Notes: generated by a model from the letters alone, not told the origin. Shown: positions 26,303 through 35,633, counted from the first letter of the stretch. The stretch is 64,000 bases of DNA from Rhizobiaceae bacterium (GCA_028279875.1 JANQMU010000015.1:62001-126000); one strand, 5' to 3'. Numbers and translations: made by a program.

Positions 26303-27364
26303 ATGGGGTCCATAAAGCTGGAAAAAGTCGAAAAGTGGTTCGGCGACCTTCAGGTCATCAAGGGGATCGATCTCGACATCGCCGACGGCGAACTGGTGAT
26401 TTTTGTCGGGCCTTCCGGATGCGGGAAATCGACGCTGCTTCGGATGATCTCGGGGCTCGAGGAAACCAGCCGCGGCAAGATTTTCCTCGACGATCTCGAC
26501 GTCACCGACCGGCTTCCGTCGGAACGCCAATTGTCGATGGTGTTTCAGTCCTATGCCCTCTATCCGCACATGACGGTCGGCGAGAATATGGGGTTCGGGC
26601 TGAAAACCGCAGGTGCCTCCAAGGCGCAAATCGTCGAAAAGGTCGATGCCGCTGCGGCGATCCTGAAGCTCGAGGATTTTCTCGACCGCCGGCCCAAGGC
26701 GCTGTCCGGCGGCCAGCGGCAACGGGTCGCCATCGGCCGGGCCATCGTGCGGGAGCCCAAGGGGTTTTTGTTCGACGAGCCGCTGTCCAATCTCGACGCG
26801 GCGCTGCGTGTCGAAATGCGGTTCGAGATCGCCAAGCTGCATCACGACCTACAGACCACCATGATCTATGTCACCCATGACCAGGTGGAGGCCATGACCC
26901 TGGCCGACAAGATCGTCGTCCTGAGGGCCGGCGAGATCATGCAGGTGGGCACGCCCAGAACGCTCTATGAAAGCCCGGACAATCTCTTTGTCGCCCAGTT
27001 CATCGGCAGCCCGAAGATGAATGTGTTCGACTGCACGACTGAAGGCGACACGTTTCGCCTTGCCGGACAGGGAAGCGGGCATTTTGCCCCGCACGCCGCG
27101 GGCCGCAATGCAGTCAAGCTTGGAATCCGGCCGGAGCATATCACGCTGACGGAGGCCGGCGAGGGGCATTGCACCGGCACTGTCGAGGTTTCCGAATATC
27201 TTGGCTCGGATTTCTTTCTCTACGTGACGTGCGAGAACCTCGGCACGCTGACCGTCCGCATGCCGGGCGCGGCGGCCGACCCCCGAGGACAGACCGTGGG
27301 CCTGCGTTTCGAGGAGGGGCACATTCACTTCTTTGATGACGCGGATCTGACCATCCGGACATAG
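26303..27364 (+). CDS. Sugar ABC transporter ATP-binding protein (UgpC/MalK/AglK type)
   Basis: Encodes 353 residues behind GGGAGA. Walker [10 protein letters not shown] at 36-44, Q-loop [10 protein letters not shown], signature LSGGQ at 134-138, Walker B GFLFDEP and switch histidine [10 protein letters not shown] MalK-type regulatory TOBE domain occupies ~240-350 (GIRPEHITL, then [11 protein letters not shown]). Closes the LacI-controlled operon and would energise the AglFG-like permease pair; the gene ends 17 nt from the convergent fpr stop. Confidence 0.93.
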   Translation: MGSIKLEKVEKWFGDLQVIKGIDLDIADGELVIFVGPSGCGKSTLLRMISGLEETSRGKIFLDDLDVTDRLPSERQLSMVFQSYALYPHMTVGENMGFGLKTAGASKAQIVEKVDAAAAILKLEDFLDRRPKALSGGQRQRVAIGRAIVREPKGFLFDEPLSNLDAALRVEMRFEIAKLHHDLQTTMIYVTHDQVEAMTLADKIVVLRAGEIMQVGTPRTLYESPDNLFVAQFIGSPKMNVFDCTTEGDTFRLAGQGSGHFAPHAAGRNAVKLGIRPEHITLTEAGEGHCTGTVEVSEYLGSDFFLYVTCENLGTLTVRMPGAAADPRGQTVGLRFEEGHIHFFDDADLTIRT

Positions 27365-27381
27365 AGCGGTCTGGTTTTCGG

Positions 27382-28155
27382 CTATTTCTCGACAAAGGCC
27401 TTTTCGATCAGGAAACTGCCGAGATTATTGCGGGTCCCTTCGACGAAGCCGCGCGCCTCGAGGAATGTACGCGTGTCTTCCAGCATCGCCGACCCGCCGC
27501 ACAAAATGGCGCGGTCGTCTTGCTTGTCGATCTGCGGCAGACCGATATCCTCGAACAGCTTGCCGCTTTCCATGAGGGCGGTGATCCTTCCATTGTGCAA
27601 AGACGGCTCGCGCGTCACGGTCGGATAGTAAATCAGCTGGCCGCGCACCATTTCGCCGAGATATTCGTCTTTGACCAGTTCGTTGGTGATGTAGTCCTGA
27701 TAGGCCAGATCCTTGATGTAGCGGACCCCGTGGACAAGCACGATGGTTTCAAAGCTGTCATAGAGCGCGGGGTCCTTGATCAGACTCAAGAACGGCGCCA
27801 GCCCGGTGCCGGTGCCCAGCAGATAGAGGGTCTTTCCGGGAAGAAGGTTGTCGGTGACGAGCGTTCCGGTCGGTTTTTTGCCGACAAGGACGGATTGTCC
27901 CTCTTTGAGGTGCTGCAGTTTTGAGGTAAGGGGGCCGTCTGGAACCTTGATGCTGAAAAACTCCAGCGTTTCCTCGTGGTTGGCGCTGGCCATCGAATAG
28001 GCGCGCAGCAGCGGCCGGCCCTCGACTTCGAGCCCGACCATGGTGAATTCGCCGTTGCGGAAACGGAATCCGGCGTCGCGGGTGGTCTTGAAACTGAACA
28101 GAGTGTCGTTCCAGTGATGAACGGACAACACCGTCTCTTCATTGAAGCTCTTCAT
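27382..28155 (-). CDS. fpr: Ferredoxin/flavodoxin-NADP+ reductase
   Basis: Encodes 257 residues, exactly the bacterial subclass I Fpr length, from the second of two adjacent ATGs (28155; GGAG 5 nt upstream); a longer frame to 28263 is not supported. FAD-binding RAYSMAS motif, GTLVTDNLLPG, the NADP-binding LLGTGTGLAPFLSLIKDP and LVHGVRYIKDLAY segments and the C-terminal NNLGSFLIEKAFVEK tail with an aromatic-free EK ending are typical of rhizobial Fpr. It transfers electrons between NADPH and ferredoxin or flavodoxin, often under oxidative stress or for nitrogen and sulfur metabolism. Monocistronic here. Confidence 0.92.
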   Translation of the reverse strand: MKSFNEETVLSVHHWNDTLFSFKTTRDAGFRFRNGEFTMVGLEVEGRPLLRAYSMASANHEETLEFFSIKVPDGPLTSKLQHLKEGQSVLVGKKPTGTLVTDNLLPGKTLYLLGTGTGLAPFLSLIKDPALYDSFETIVLVHGVRYIKDLAYQDYITNELVKDEYLGEMVRGQLIYYPTVTREPSLHNGRITALMESGKLFEDIGLPQIDKQDDRAILCGGSAMLEDTRTFLEARGFVEGTRNNLGSFLIEKAFVEK

Positions 28156-28333
28156 CATGTCTCCGTGCGCAACCGGATCACCGGTCCGTTCGAGTTCTGC
28201 GAATGGTGGGTTCATCCATTCCAGAACGACCGACCGGTTGGAAAGAAATTCTTTCCCAGCCATGGGGTGCGGGGCGGAATATTTTTGCCGCGGTGCGCCA
28301 TGGTTGCCGGATGAGAGCCTGATAACACGCGTC

Positions 28334-28897
28334 CTATGCGGCCTCGGGTGGCGAAGCGCCGCTGAACCGGGCCGCCAGGGTCTCCATGTCAGGCCAGTTT
28401 TCCGTCATTTCGGCCTGCACCGTGCGTTCCAGATAGGTGGACAGGACAACATAGGTGCGGGTCGCGGTCACCGTCGGAATGGCATAGAGATAGGCCAGAA
28501 GTGACTCAAGGTCGTGGGTGTCGCGGGTGCGCACTTTCAGCAGCATGCAGGTGTCGCCCGAAACCGAGTGGATTTCCTCGACCTCCGGGTGATTGGAGAT
28601 CTGCATCAACTGACTGCTCTTGCCCCAGCCCTTGGTGTCCACATGGACGAAAGCGAGCAGCGGTTTGCCGACGGCCGGGCCATGCACGATGGCCGACGAT
28701 CTGACCAGCGTCCCGGCTTCCTTCAGGCGCCGCACGCGCTCATGCACGGCCGGCGGTGAAAGCCCGACCTTTTCGCCGAGTTGCGCATAGCTGATATCGG
28801 CATTGTCGACCAGCGCACCTAATATTTTTCGGTCCATGCCATCGATGGGCCGCAGCCCGACACGCTTGCGCCGAAGATCTTCTGTTTTTTCATTCAT
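28334..28897 (-). CDS. Lrp/AsnC-family transcriptional regulator
   Basis: Encodes 187 residues. N-terminal helix-turn-helix at ~18-75 (LDRKILGALVDNADISYAQL-like, then SPPAVHERVRRLKEAG) and C-terminal RAM/ligand-binding domain ~85-170 (AFVHVDTKG, EVEEIHSVSGDTCMLLKVR, TRTYVVLSTYLE). Longer by about 20 residues at both ends than Lrp. It is divergent from an MFS exporter-like gene with 52 bp between start codons, a typical pair where an amino-acid-sensing Lrp protein switches on efflux. Confidence 0.9.
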   Translation of the reverse strand: MNEKTEDLRRKRVGLRPIDGMDRKILGALVDNADISYAQLGEKVGLSPPAVHERVRRLKEAGTLVRSSAIVHGPAVGKPLLAFVHVDTKGWGKSSQLMQISNHPEVEEIHSVSGDTCMLLKVRTRDTHDLESLLAYLYAIPTVTATRTYVVLSTYLERTVQAEMTENWPDMETLAARFSGASPPEAA

Positions 28898-28949
28898 GAC
28901 GGAATTCCTGCTTTCAGATCGAATGAAAGGGCATTAATTTCAGGAAGCC

Positions 28950-30167
28950 ATGAATGACGTTAAAACAGAAGTCAATAATGCAGAATCTCATTCCGTAGCG
29001 CGTCCGATTGCCGTTCTGACCGCATCCATTGCGACACTGGGTGTGAACTCGCTCGGTTTTGGACCCATTGCCTCGCGCATCGCTGCAGATCTCGGCGTAA
29101 CTGTCCCGCACATCATGATGGCGGCAGGCAGCTACGGGATCGGCACTGCGCTGGGCGCCCTGTTTCTCTCCTTTCTCATCGACCGCCGAGGAAGCAGGAC
29201 ATCCCTGGCCGGTTCGTTATTCATCGTCGCCTTGGCGTTCGTGCTCAGCGCCGTCTCGCCGAATACAGCCTGGCTGATCGCAGTCCAGGGCATCGCCGGC
29301 CTTGCCGCCGGTGTCGCGCTGCCGGCCATTTACACATTTGCCGCGCAGATCGCACCGCGTGGCCGGGAAAGCGCCATCCTTGGTCGGGTTCTGTTCGGCT
29401 GGACCATCAGCATGGTTGCCGGCGTGGTGGTGGTCACCACGGTCGCGGAACTGGCGCACTGGCGATGGGTTTTCGGGTTTCTCGCCGTGGTCGCGGCGTC
29501 GGCGTTCGGAATGGTTCTGCGGATGGCCGACGCCGGCGATAGCGGGATGCGCGGGGTAGGTCCGGTGGCCGCCCGGCCGTCTCCGCTGACGGCGGCGCGT
29601 ATTCCCGGCGTCATGCCCCTGTTGGTGGCATGTTTCGCCATCATGACCACATTCTATGGAACCTATGGCTATCTCGGCGATCACATTCACCATGCGCTGG
29701 CGCGTCCCCTGACGGCCACAGGCCTGCTGGCGATGATGTATGGGCTGGGTTTCGGCATGGCTGCCTTTGGCGACCATTACATAGATCGATTTGGCGTCCG
29801 GCGGGTGATCCCGTGGTGTTTCGCGCTGCTTGGCCTGATCTATGGCGGCCTGGGTCTGGCGTCGGCATCCTATGTCGGGCTGGTTCTGGCGAGCTTCCTT
29901 TGGGGCGTCTTGAACCATTTTGCCCTCAATCTGGTCGTCGCCGGCCTGTCGGCCATCGATCCCGTCCGCCGGGGTTCGATCCTCGGCCTCAACAGCGCGG
30001 TGACCTATGTGGCGGCCAGTACCGGCGTTATCATTTTCGGGCCGGTTTACACCTTTGCCGGGTTTCAGACTGTGGCCCTGGTGAGCGCAGTCTTTATGGT
30101 CGCGGCGGCCGGCTTTCTGGGGATCTGGTTTGCCAGGCGAACCGGCACCTCGCGCGAGGCGATTTGA
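28950..30167 (+). CDS. MFS transporter (AraJ/DHA-like), probable exporter
   Basis: Encodes 405 residues behind AGGAAG. Twelve membrane helices can be traced. The loop 2-3 MFS motif appears as FLIDRRGSRTSLAG and motif C-like glycines in helix 5 (GRVLFGWTISMVAGVVV). The profile resembles AraJ/drug:H+ antiporter-1 proteins. Divergent from the Lrp-type regulator, so the substrate may be an amino acid or a related metabolite (inference). Convergent with the sulfatase gene, 15 bp between stops. Confidence 0.88.
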   Translation: MNDVKTEVNNAESHSVARPIAVLTASIATLGVNSLGFGPIASRIAADLGVTVPHIMMAAGSYGIGTALGALFLSFLIDRRGSRTSLAGSLFIVALAFVLSAVSPNTAWLIAVQGIAGLAAGVALPAIYTFAAQIAPRGRESAILGRVLFGWTISMVAGVVVVTTVAELAHWRWVFGFLAVVAASAFGMVLRMADAGDSGMRGVGPVAARPSPLTAARIPGVMPLLVACFAIMTTFYGTYGYLGDHIHHALARPLTATGLLAMMYGLGFGMAAFGDHYIDRFGVRRVIPWCFALLGLIYGGLGLASASYVGLVLASFLWGVLNHFALNLVVAGLSAIDPVRRGSILGLNSAVTYVAASTGVIIFGPVYTFAGFQTVALVSAVFMVAAAGFLGIWFARRTGTSREAI

Positions 30168-30182
30168 TTGCCGGGTCGCGCG

Positions 30183-31928
30183 TCACGACGTGCCGCTCGC
30201 CGGCGGGTGTTCCGTCATCAGGTCGAGCAGGCCGCCATCGATGCGCCGCCGCAAATGCCGGTCGACGGCGTCACGCTCCGGGCAGGTGTAGAACGCGCCG
30301 TTGCACAGCCGTTTCAGGGCGGCAAGATCGAGATAGACGTCGGAACCCGGAATGCCGGCCGCCTCGAGGATCTCCGTGCCGAGAAAGCCGATATCCAACA
30401 CACCATCGGTTATCGCCGCCGGCCGCTCGGGCAGGCCGGAGCCGGTGAGCGTGTAGTAGGTCCGGTAGGCCAGTGACCCGGGACGCGCCAGCGGGCTGGG
30501 TCCATCGAGTTCCTCGACGAGCGGCATGGTGGCGTTTCCCTGGTGATCCCCGAACGACATCAGGACCACGCCGCGCTCCGTCGCATCCGACAGCACCCGG
30601 TCGGCAAAGTCCGCATAATCCTTGCGCGCTATCAGAACCCGGCGCCAATATTCCGCAAGGGCGGGGTTCTCATGAAACGGCTCGCCCGCCAGCCTGATCT
30701 CCGGTTCGCGCTGCTTGTCGAAGGGCGAGTGGGGGAACATGGTCTGCATATAGAGGAACAGCGGACGGTCGTCCGCCGCCCGGTGACGCTCGATCTGCCT
30801 GAGCGCCTGCTGGAAGTAGAAACTGTCGCGCATGTGGCGTGACGGCGCCTCGATGTCGAACCGGTCGAGGACCGTCTCGAAACCGATGGAATGCAGAAAC
30901 GGCCCCTCATTGACGAATTGATAGTCCAGCGGCAGCAGCGCCATGGTGTGATAGCCGCAATCGGCCAGGATCTTGGGGATCGAATTCTTGATCGCGTCCT
31001 GCAGGGTGATGGTCAGATACGGGCTGCGCCAGCCGAAATCCATCGACGACAGGCCGGTCAGAAGCGACAGGCCGGAAATCCAGGTGCCGCCGCCGAAAAC
31101 CTCGACATTGAGCGGCCGCAGCGGGTCGTGCGCCGGCGCCATGGCGGCCGCCATCTCGCCAGCATTGGGCAACTGCGTGAAGTAACCCGGACTGGTCTGC
31201 GTTTCCTCCAGCACGACCACGATGTCGGGCCGGTCGCCGCTGCCGCACTGGGCGGCGCCGGAAAACGGCTCCTGCGGCGGCAATTGCGCCAGCCGTTTTT
31301 CCAGTTCGTTCTCCCGGAACACATATTCCAGGTCGAGCAGGGAGACGAAAAAGGCGGAGACATGCCGGCCCTGAAGATAATAAAAATGCCGCTGGGCATT
31401 GATCGCTTCGGACGGAAAGGTCAGCGGCAGCAGGATGACCGCCGCCATCAATACGACAAGGCGTTTGCCGACGGACAGATCACGCGGCCGGTCCATCCGG
31501 TACATCAGCACGCCGACACCGGCAAGGAACACCGTCAACACCAGAACCGGCGCAACCAGATGCGGATAGCTGTCGAAGATGAAGTCGACCGCGTCGCCGT
31601 CATTGGCCAGGAACACCAGATCATAAAAATGAAGGGAAAAACCCTTCATTTTGAACTTTATCAGGGAAATGATCGAAAGCAGGCCGACGATCATCCATCC
31701 GCAGCACACCGAAAAGGAAAGGCGCCTGGTGGCGGCGAACAACAGCGTGGCCGTAACCACCGCCAGAGCCGCCACGAAGGGCAGACTCAGCCAGCCGTTT
31801 TCAACCGGCGGCAGGATCGCCAGGATGGCAATCGAGAGCACGACGGACAGCGCCGGGTGCTGCCACCAGCGACGCAGCCGGGCGATGCTTTTTTCCGGTC
31901 TCCCGAGCATGTGATTTGAGACGGCCAT
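30183..31928 (-). CDS. Membrane-anchored sulfatase-superfamily protein (LTA synthase / OpgB-like)
   Basis: Encodes 581 residues. Five N-terminal membrane helices (up to about residue 170) precede a periplasmic alkaline-phosphatase-superfamily domain. Metal and catalytic landmarks of LtaS-type phosphoglycerol transferases can be recognised: DIVVVLEETQTSPGYF (metal Glu), VFGGGTWISGLSLLTGLSS (candidate nucleophile Thr) and VVLMSFGDHQGNATMP (metal Asp-His). Such proteins move phosphoglycerol or phosphoethanolamine onto glucans or lipids, or cleave sulfate esters; which is done here is not evident. No clear ribosome binding site precedes the ATG at 31928. Apparently monocistronic. Confidence 0.85.
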   Translation of the reverse strand: MAVSNHMLGRPEKSIARLRRWWQHPALSVVLSIAILAILPPVENGWLSLPFVAALAVVTATLLFAATRRLSFSVCCGWMIVGLLSIISLIKFKMKGFSLHFYDLVFLANDGDAVDFIFDSYPHLVAPVLVLTVFLAGVGVLMYRMDRPRDLSVGKRLVVLMAAVILLPLTFPSEAINAQRHFYYLQGRHVSAFFVSLLDLEYVFRENELEKRLAQLPPQEPFSGAAQCGSGDRPDIVVVLEETQTSPGYFTQLPNAGEMAAAMAPAHDPLRPLNVEVFGGGTWISGLSLLTGLSSMDFGWRSPYLTITLQDAIKNSIPKILADCGYHTMALLPLDYQFVNEGPFLHSIGFETVLDRFDIEAPSRHMRDSFYFQQALRQIERHRAADDRPLFLYMQTMFPHSPFDKQREPEIRLAGEPFHENPALAEYWRRVLIARKDYADFADRVLSDATERGVVLMSFGDHQGNATMPLVEELDGPSPLARPGSLAYRTYYTLTGSGLPERPAAITDGVLDIGFLGTEILEAAGIPGSDVYLDLAALKRLCNGAFYTCPERDAVDRHLRRRIDGGLLDLMTEHPPASGTS

Positions 31929-32150
31929 GATTCGATCTATTCAGTCATTTCATGCCAAACAAGTTAATCTTGATTAACTCATTAACGGGACAGGTTAACG
32001 GCCCTTGGTCCGCCGCAAAGCCTTGGCGGACAAGGGAAGGGCCGTCTGATCGACAGCTTGGAACCAAGGGTTGATCGCCGGGATCGGTGTTTTAACCGGC
32101 AGTTGAGCGCCCCGGTCGTGCGCCCCTAGCGCATGGGCGCGATGCAGGGC
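31929..32150. other. Intergenic region upstream of the sulfatase gene
   Basis: 222 bp with an AT-rich block at 31950-31990 (several TTAAC/GTTAA words) that probably holds the sulfatase promoter. No open frame or hairpin of note. Confidence 0.4.
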
Positions 32151-32951
32151 TCATCCTTCGGCAAAAAAGCGCGATGTGGCTTCGTCTGCTGGGAAATAGG
32201 ATTCGATGCGCGTTTCCTGCAGCGTGATGTCCAGCGGTGTGCCGAGCGTCGCAATCGTCGAAAAGAAGCTCAAACACAGACCGTCCTTCTCGATGTCAAC
32301 GGTCAGGATGGGCGACTGCCAATGTCCCGGTTGGTACTTTTTCCACCCGGAGGGCACACCTTCATAGCTCTCGATCTCGCGCAAAAGAGCCTCCAGCGGA
32401 CCGTTGGATCCGTGGGCAAGGGCCTCGGCATGCAACTGTCTGAGGAAAAACGGCGCGATATCGTTCCAGTTCGAGACATAGCGCCTGATCCCGTCGGGCG
32501 AAAACAGGCTGCGCAGCATATTGCCGGCGAAGGGTGGCAGCGCCTCCGGGCTTTGTGCATCGTAGAGGAACGCCTGCAGGCGCGCGGCGCCTTGATTGGC
32601 GCGGGTGATGTTGAACAGCCCGTCAATGACCATGGCCGGAAACGGGTCCTGCTGCGCCAGCATCATGTTGAGTGCGTGATTGACCGCCGCCAGTTCCGGC
32701 TCGCTGAGCGCGGTTTCACGGTATTCCGGTGCAAAGCCGGCAGTCGTCAGCAGGATATTGCGGTCGCGCAACGGGATGTTCAACGCCTCGCATATCAGCA
32801 GGACCATGGCCTTGCTCGGTGCCGTGCGGGCCGATTCGATGAAGCTGATGTGTTTTTGCGAGACATCGCATCGCAACGACAGCTCCAACTGGCTGATCTT
32901 GTTGCGCGCGCGCCAGGATTTCAGCAGCCGTGGAAGGTCATGTGTCGGCAT
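32151..32951 (-). CDS. XRE-family regulator with MmyB-like ligand-binding domain
   Basis: Encodes 266 residues. Helix-turn-helix at ~5-62 (LLKSWRARNKISQLELSLRC, SQKHISFIESART). Residues ~95-265 form the MmyB-like domain that in Streptomyces MmyB-type regulators binds a fatty-acid-like ligand (PAMVIDGLFNITRANQGAAR, MLRSLFSPDGIRRYVSNW, then PGHWQSPILTVDIEKD and TLGTPLDITLQETRIESYFP). Divergent from an SRPBCC membrane protein gene; a perfect 21-bp inverted repeat lies between them and is the probable operator. Confidence 0.9.
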   Translation of the reverse strand: MPTHDLPRLLKSWRARNKISQLELSLRCDVSQKHISFIESARTAPSKAMVLLICEALNIPLRDRNILLTTAGFAPEYRETALSEPELAAVNHALNMMLAQQDPFPAMVIDGLFNITRANQGAARLQAFLYDAQSPEALPPFAGNMLRSLFSPDGIRRYVSNWNDIAPFFLRQLHAEALAHGSNGPLEALLREIESYEGVPSGWKKYQPGHWQSPILTVDIEKDGLCLSFFSTIATLGTPLDITLQETRIESYFPADEATSRFFAEG

Positions 32952-33002
32952 GGGCCCCGGTCTCCTTTGGTTCCACCATCTTGATCATCCCGATGGGCAA
33001 AA

Positions 33003-33023
33003 CAACTACCCGGCGGGTAGTTG
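33003..33023. promoter_or_regulatory. Perfect inverted repeat, candidate operator of the MmyB-type regulator
   Basis: Arms CAACTACCC (33003-33011) and GGGTAGTTG (33015-33023) around a GGC centre, in the 133-bp divergent gap. Perfect symmetry and position suggest the binding site of the neighbouring XRE regulator. Confidence 0.7.
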
Positions 33024-33084
33024 CTGAAATACCGGCGCCCCATAGGCTGGATCGCATGGACCACACAAATCGAAAGGAATGGTT

Positions 33085-34047
33085 ATGACCATGCATCAAT
33101 CGAACGCCCGTCCCCTGCGTGTTGCGCTTGCCGCCAACGGTCTTTTCTCCCTTGCATCGGGCGCCGTTTGTGTTCTGGCACCGACGGCAATCGCGTCCCT
33201 TCTCTTTGCGGTGCCGCCTATGGTTTTCGGCCTGTCGGGGACAACGCTGATCATCGAGCTCGGTATCGGCCTGCTGATATTTGCGGCCCTCGTTCTTTGG
33301 ACCGCCAGCCAGACATTCATCCACCGTGGTCGGGCTCGGCTGATCACAATCCTGGACATCGGCTGGGTTCTCGGCAGCTTCGGCCTTCTGGCGCTGACCT
33401 CCCAATTGTGGACATCGGCCGGCCTAACAGTCGTTATTCTCGTCGCCATCGCCGTGGCGCTCTTTGCCGTGAAGCAGGCCATCGGCCTGATGCTGCTTTA
33501 CCAGGGAAAAAACGACATCGAGGCGGAGCGGCGGGGCAATGTGCTGACCCTTACGGCAACCGGTTTCACCGCGGCATCCTCCGAACGGGTCTGGCAGGTG
33601 ATGAGCCATCAGGAGGCCTATGCGGATGTTGCCGACAACCTGTCGAAAGTGGAGGTCCTTCACGGAACCGGTCCCGACCTCGAGCGCCGCTGCACTGACA
33701 ATGACGGCAAGAGCTGGACCGAAACCTGCACAATGTGGGACGAGGGCCGGGGCTTTGCCTTCCGGGTCCACACGGACGCTCCCGATTATCCCTATCCGAT
33801 CGCCCGGCTGTCGGCCGAGTGGTCGCTGTCGCCGGTACAAGGCGGCACGCAGATCCGGATGCAGTTCCATGTGACGGCCAAGCCCGGACTGGTGAACGGC
33901 CTCCTGTTTCGGCTGATGGCAGCGCCGTTCTCGGCCGTCTGCGACCGGCTGCTGCAGCGCTGGATCGCGATCATGGAAGGAACGGCGGTAACCACGCACG
34001 CCGAACTCCGGCTTGCGGGTGACGGTGGCTCCGCCCAACCCGCCTGA
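33085..34047 (+). CDS. Membrane protein with C-terminal SRPBCC (START-like) domain
   Basis: Encodes 320 residues from the ATG at 33085, spaced six bases from AAAGGA (ATGs at 33079 and 33091 are also in frame). Four membrane helices fill residues ~10-135 (for example VALAANGLFSLASGAVCVLA and AGLTVVILVAIAVALFAVKQ). Residues ~150-305 are an SRPBCC fold: TLTATGFTAASSERVWQVMS, YADVADNLSKVEVLHG, WTETCTMWDEGRGFAFRV, GGTQIRMQFHVTAKPG and the long C-terminal helix. SRPBCC domains hold hydrophobic ligands. Co-location with an MmyB-type, putatively lipid-sensing regulator suggests a lipid- or solvent-related role. Confidence 0.82.
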   Translation: MTMHQSNARPLRVALAANGLFSLASGAVCVLAPTAIASLLFAVPPMVFGLSGTTLIIELGIGLLIFAALVLWTASQTFIHRGRARLITILDIGWVLGSFGLLALTSQLWTSAGLTVVILVAIAVALFAVKQAIGLMLLYQGKNDIEAERRGNVLTLTATGFTAASSERVWQVMSHQEAYADVADNLSKVEVLHGTGPDLERRCTDNDGKSWTETCTMWDEGRGFAFRVHTDAPDYPYPIARLSAEWSLSPVQGGTQIRMQFHVTAKPGLVNGLLFRLMAAPFSAVCDRLLQRWIAIMEGTAVTTHAELRLAGDGGSAQPA

Positions 34048-34053
34048 CGAAAC

Positions 34054-34107
34054 CCCGGCCAAGCAGGGCGGTGGGTCGATCGGCCCGCCGCTTCAATCTT
34101 GGCCGGG
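34054..34107. terminator. Long inverted repeat at convergent gene ends
   Basis: Perfect 10-bp arms CCCGGCCAAG (34054-34063) and CTTGGCCGGG (34098-34107) enclose a second GGCGG/CCGCC pairing. It spans the convergent stops of the SRPBCC and glycosyltransferase genes and could stop or stabilise transcripts from both sides; no T-run. Confidence 0.45.
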
Positions 34108-35385
34108 ATGGTCTTTCACCATCTGTTCGATGAATGTCACCGCTTTGTCGATCCCGTCCTCCAGCCGCAACTGCGCTCCGACCGCCGCTGCCGCGGACCG
34201 CATCTCTTTGTCATTGATCAACTGATCGAACGCGACCGCGAAGTTTTCCGCCGTTACCTTCTTTTGGGCGATCGGGGCCGGTCCCGCCCCCAGGGCATGA
34301 ACGGTCGCGCCCCAAAACGGCTGATCGGCAATGAACGGGCAGATAAGGGTCGGCCTGCCGGCCCGCAGCCCGGCCGCCGTACTGCCTGCGCCGCCATGAT
34401 GAACCACCGCGGCCATGCGCGGAAAAAGCCAATCATGCGGCGCCTCATCGATCATGAACACGGTGTCGGGCAGCGTATCGGCATCGATACCGCCCCAGCC
34501 GGTCGCGAAAATGCCCCTCTGGCCGGTGCGCCGGAGGGCTTCGATGACCGCATTGCCCAGCCGTTTTGGGTCGCGCCCGGACATCGATCCGAAGCCGACA
34601 TAGATCGGAGCCGGTCCGTCATTCAGGAACGCCCGCAGGTCGTCCGGCGGTTCCCATGTGTCATCGGCATCGAGGAACCAGTAGCCGGAGACGATTGCCG
34701 TTTTCGGCCAGTCCAACGGTCGCGGCACGACATGGCCGCTATAGGCATGCAGCGCCGGAAAAAACCGTCCGGCCTGATCGCGCAGGCAATCAAGATTGCG
34801 CCGGGGCGCGGGCGTGCCGGTTTTCTTTCGCCATGCCCGGACATAGGGCCCGGCAAACACGCGGATCATGGCATGGACAATCCCATAGGTCATGCGGTTG
34901 TACAGGCGGCCGAGCGGGAGTTTGGGAAAGCCGATGCACGGAGTTTCACCCGTGGGAACAAGCATGGGGACGGGCGATGCAAGGATGGCCGGGATGCCGA
35001 GTTTTTCACCGATCGCCGGACCGAGGATCGCCTTGGGATGAAAACAGACGACATCCGGCATTACGCTCTGCGCCACCTCCCAGCTTTCCTGAACCATTCG
35101 GTGCTGGATCGGCCCGACCTGCCTGGCCAGCTTGAGGTTGGCCGCAACAATCCGCAAGATACCCCGCGTGTCCTCCATCAGGGCCTTGCCCTGATCCGAA
35201 TCGATCAGTTTCAAGATGTCATCGCTGATATGGCCGTAATGCAGGCCATGATCCTCAATGAAGCCCTGAAACCGGGAGCAGGTGGCCACGGTTACTTCAT
35301 GTCCGGCGGCCTTGAGGCCCTTGCCGAGGGCGACATAGGGCTGCACGTCACCGCGTGAACCGATGGTCAACAGCAGAATTTTCAT
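34093..35385 (-). CDS. GT1-family glycosyltransferase (sterol/macrolide glucosyltransferase-like)
   Basis: Encodes 430 residues from the ATG at 35385 behind GGAAGG. N-terminal GT28-like acceptor domain begins MKILLLTIGSRGDVQPYVAL, the hallmark of UDP-glucose:sterol glucosyltransferase-like proteins. C-terminal donor domain has APIYVGFGSMSGRDP and the nucleotide-sugar box VVHHGGAGSTAAGLRAGRP followed by PFIADQPFWG. It should glycosylate a lipid, sterol, hopanoid or polyketide-like acceptor; none is identifiable nearby. No partner genes in the same operon. Confidence 0.87.
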   Translation of the reverse strand: MKILLLTIGSRGDVQPYVALGKGLKAAGHEVTVATCSRFQGFIEDHGLHYGHISDDILKLIDSDQGKALMEDTRGILRIVAANLKLARQVGPIQHRMVQESWEVAQSVMPDVVCFHPKAILGPAIGEKLGIPAILASPVPMLVPTGETPCIGFPKLPLGRLYNRMTYGIVHAMIRVFAGPYVRAWRKKTGTPAPRRNLDCLRDQAGRFFPALHAYSGHVVPRPLDWPKTAIVSGYWFLDADDTWEPPDDLRAFLNDGPAPIYVGFGSMSGRDPKRLGNAVIEALRRTGQRGIFATGWGGIDADTLPDTVFMIDEAPHDWLFPRMAAVVHHGGAGSTAAGLRAGRPTLICPFIADQPFWGATVHALGAGPAPIAQKKVTAENFAVAFDQLINDKEMRSAAAAVGAQLRLEDGIDKAVTFIEQMVKDHPGQD

Positions 35386-35633
35386 CCGAACCTTCCGAAA
35401 CTGTGCTGCCTGCACGTATGGTTGGGCGACCACCGGTTCAAGCAAGTGTTCGGTGCGCTTGACAATCGAAAGCGCATCTATACATACGGCCCAAGGTCGA
35501 GGCACCTGCCGCTCGCACGCTGACAGCGTTGGTAAAGTCCTCCATCGAGCCAGTTCACGTCATTTCAGTGGATGCGGACCCATGGCAATGCGAGCCCCAT
35601 ATCACACCCGCTCCCAACTGAAAGAGGCGAAAA

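Noticed and set aside
28156..28263. Longer Fpr with 36 additional N-terminal residues
   Set aside because: The FAD domain starts at the ATG at 28155 with a ribosome binding site, and the 257-residue length fits the family; the extra residues have no homology I recognise.
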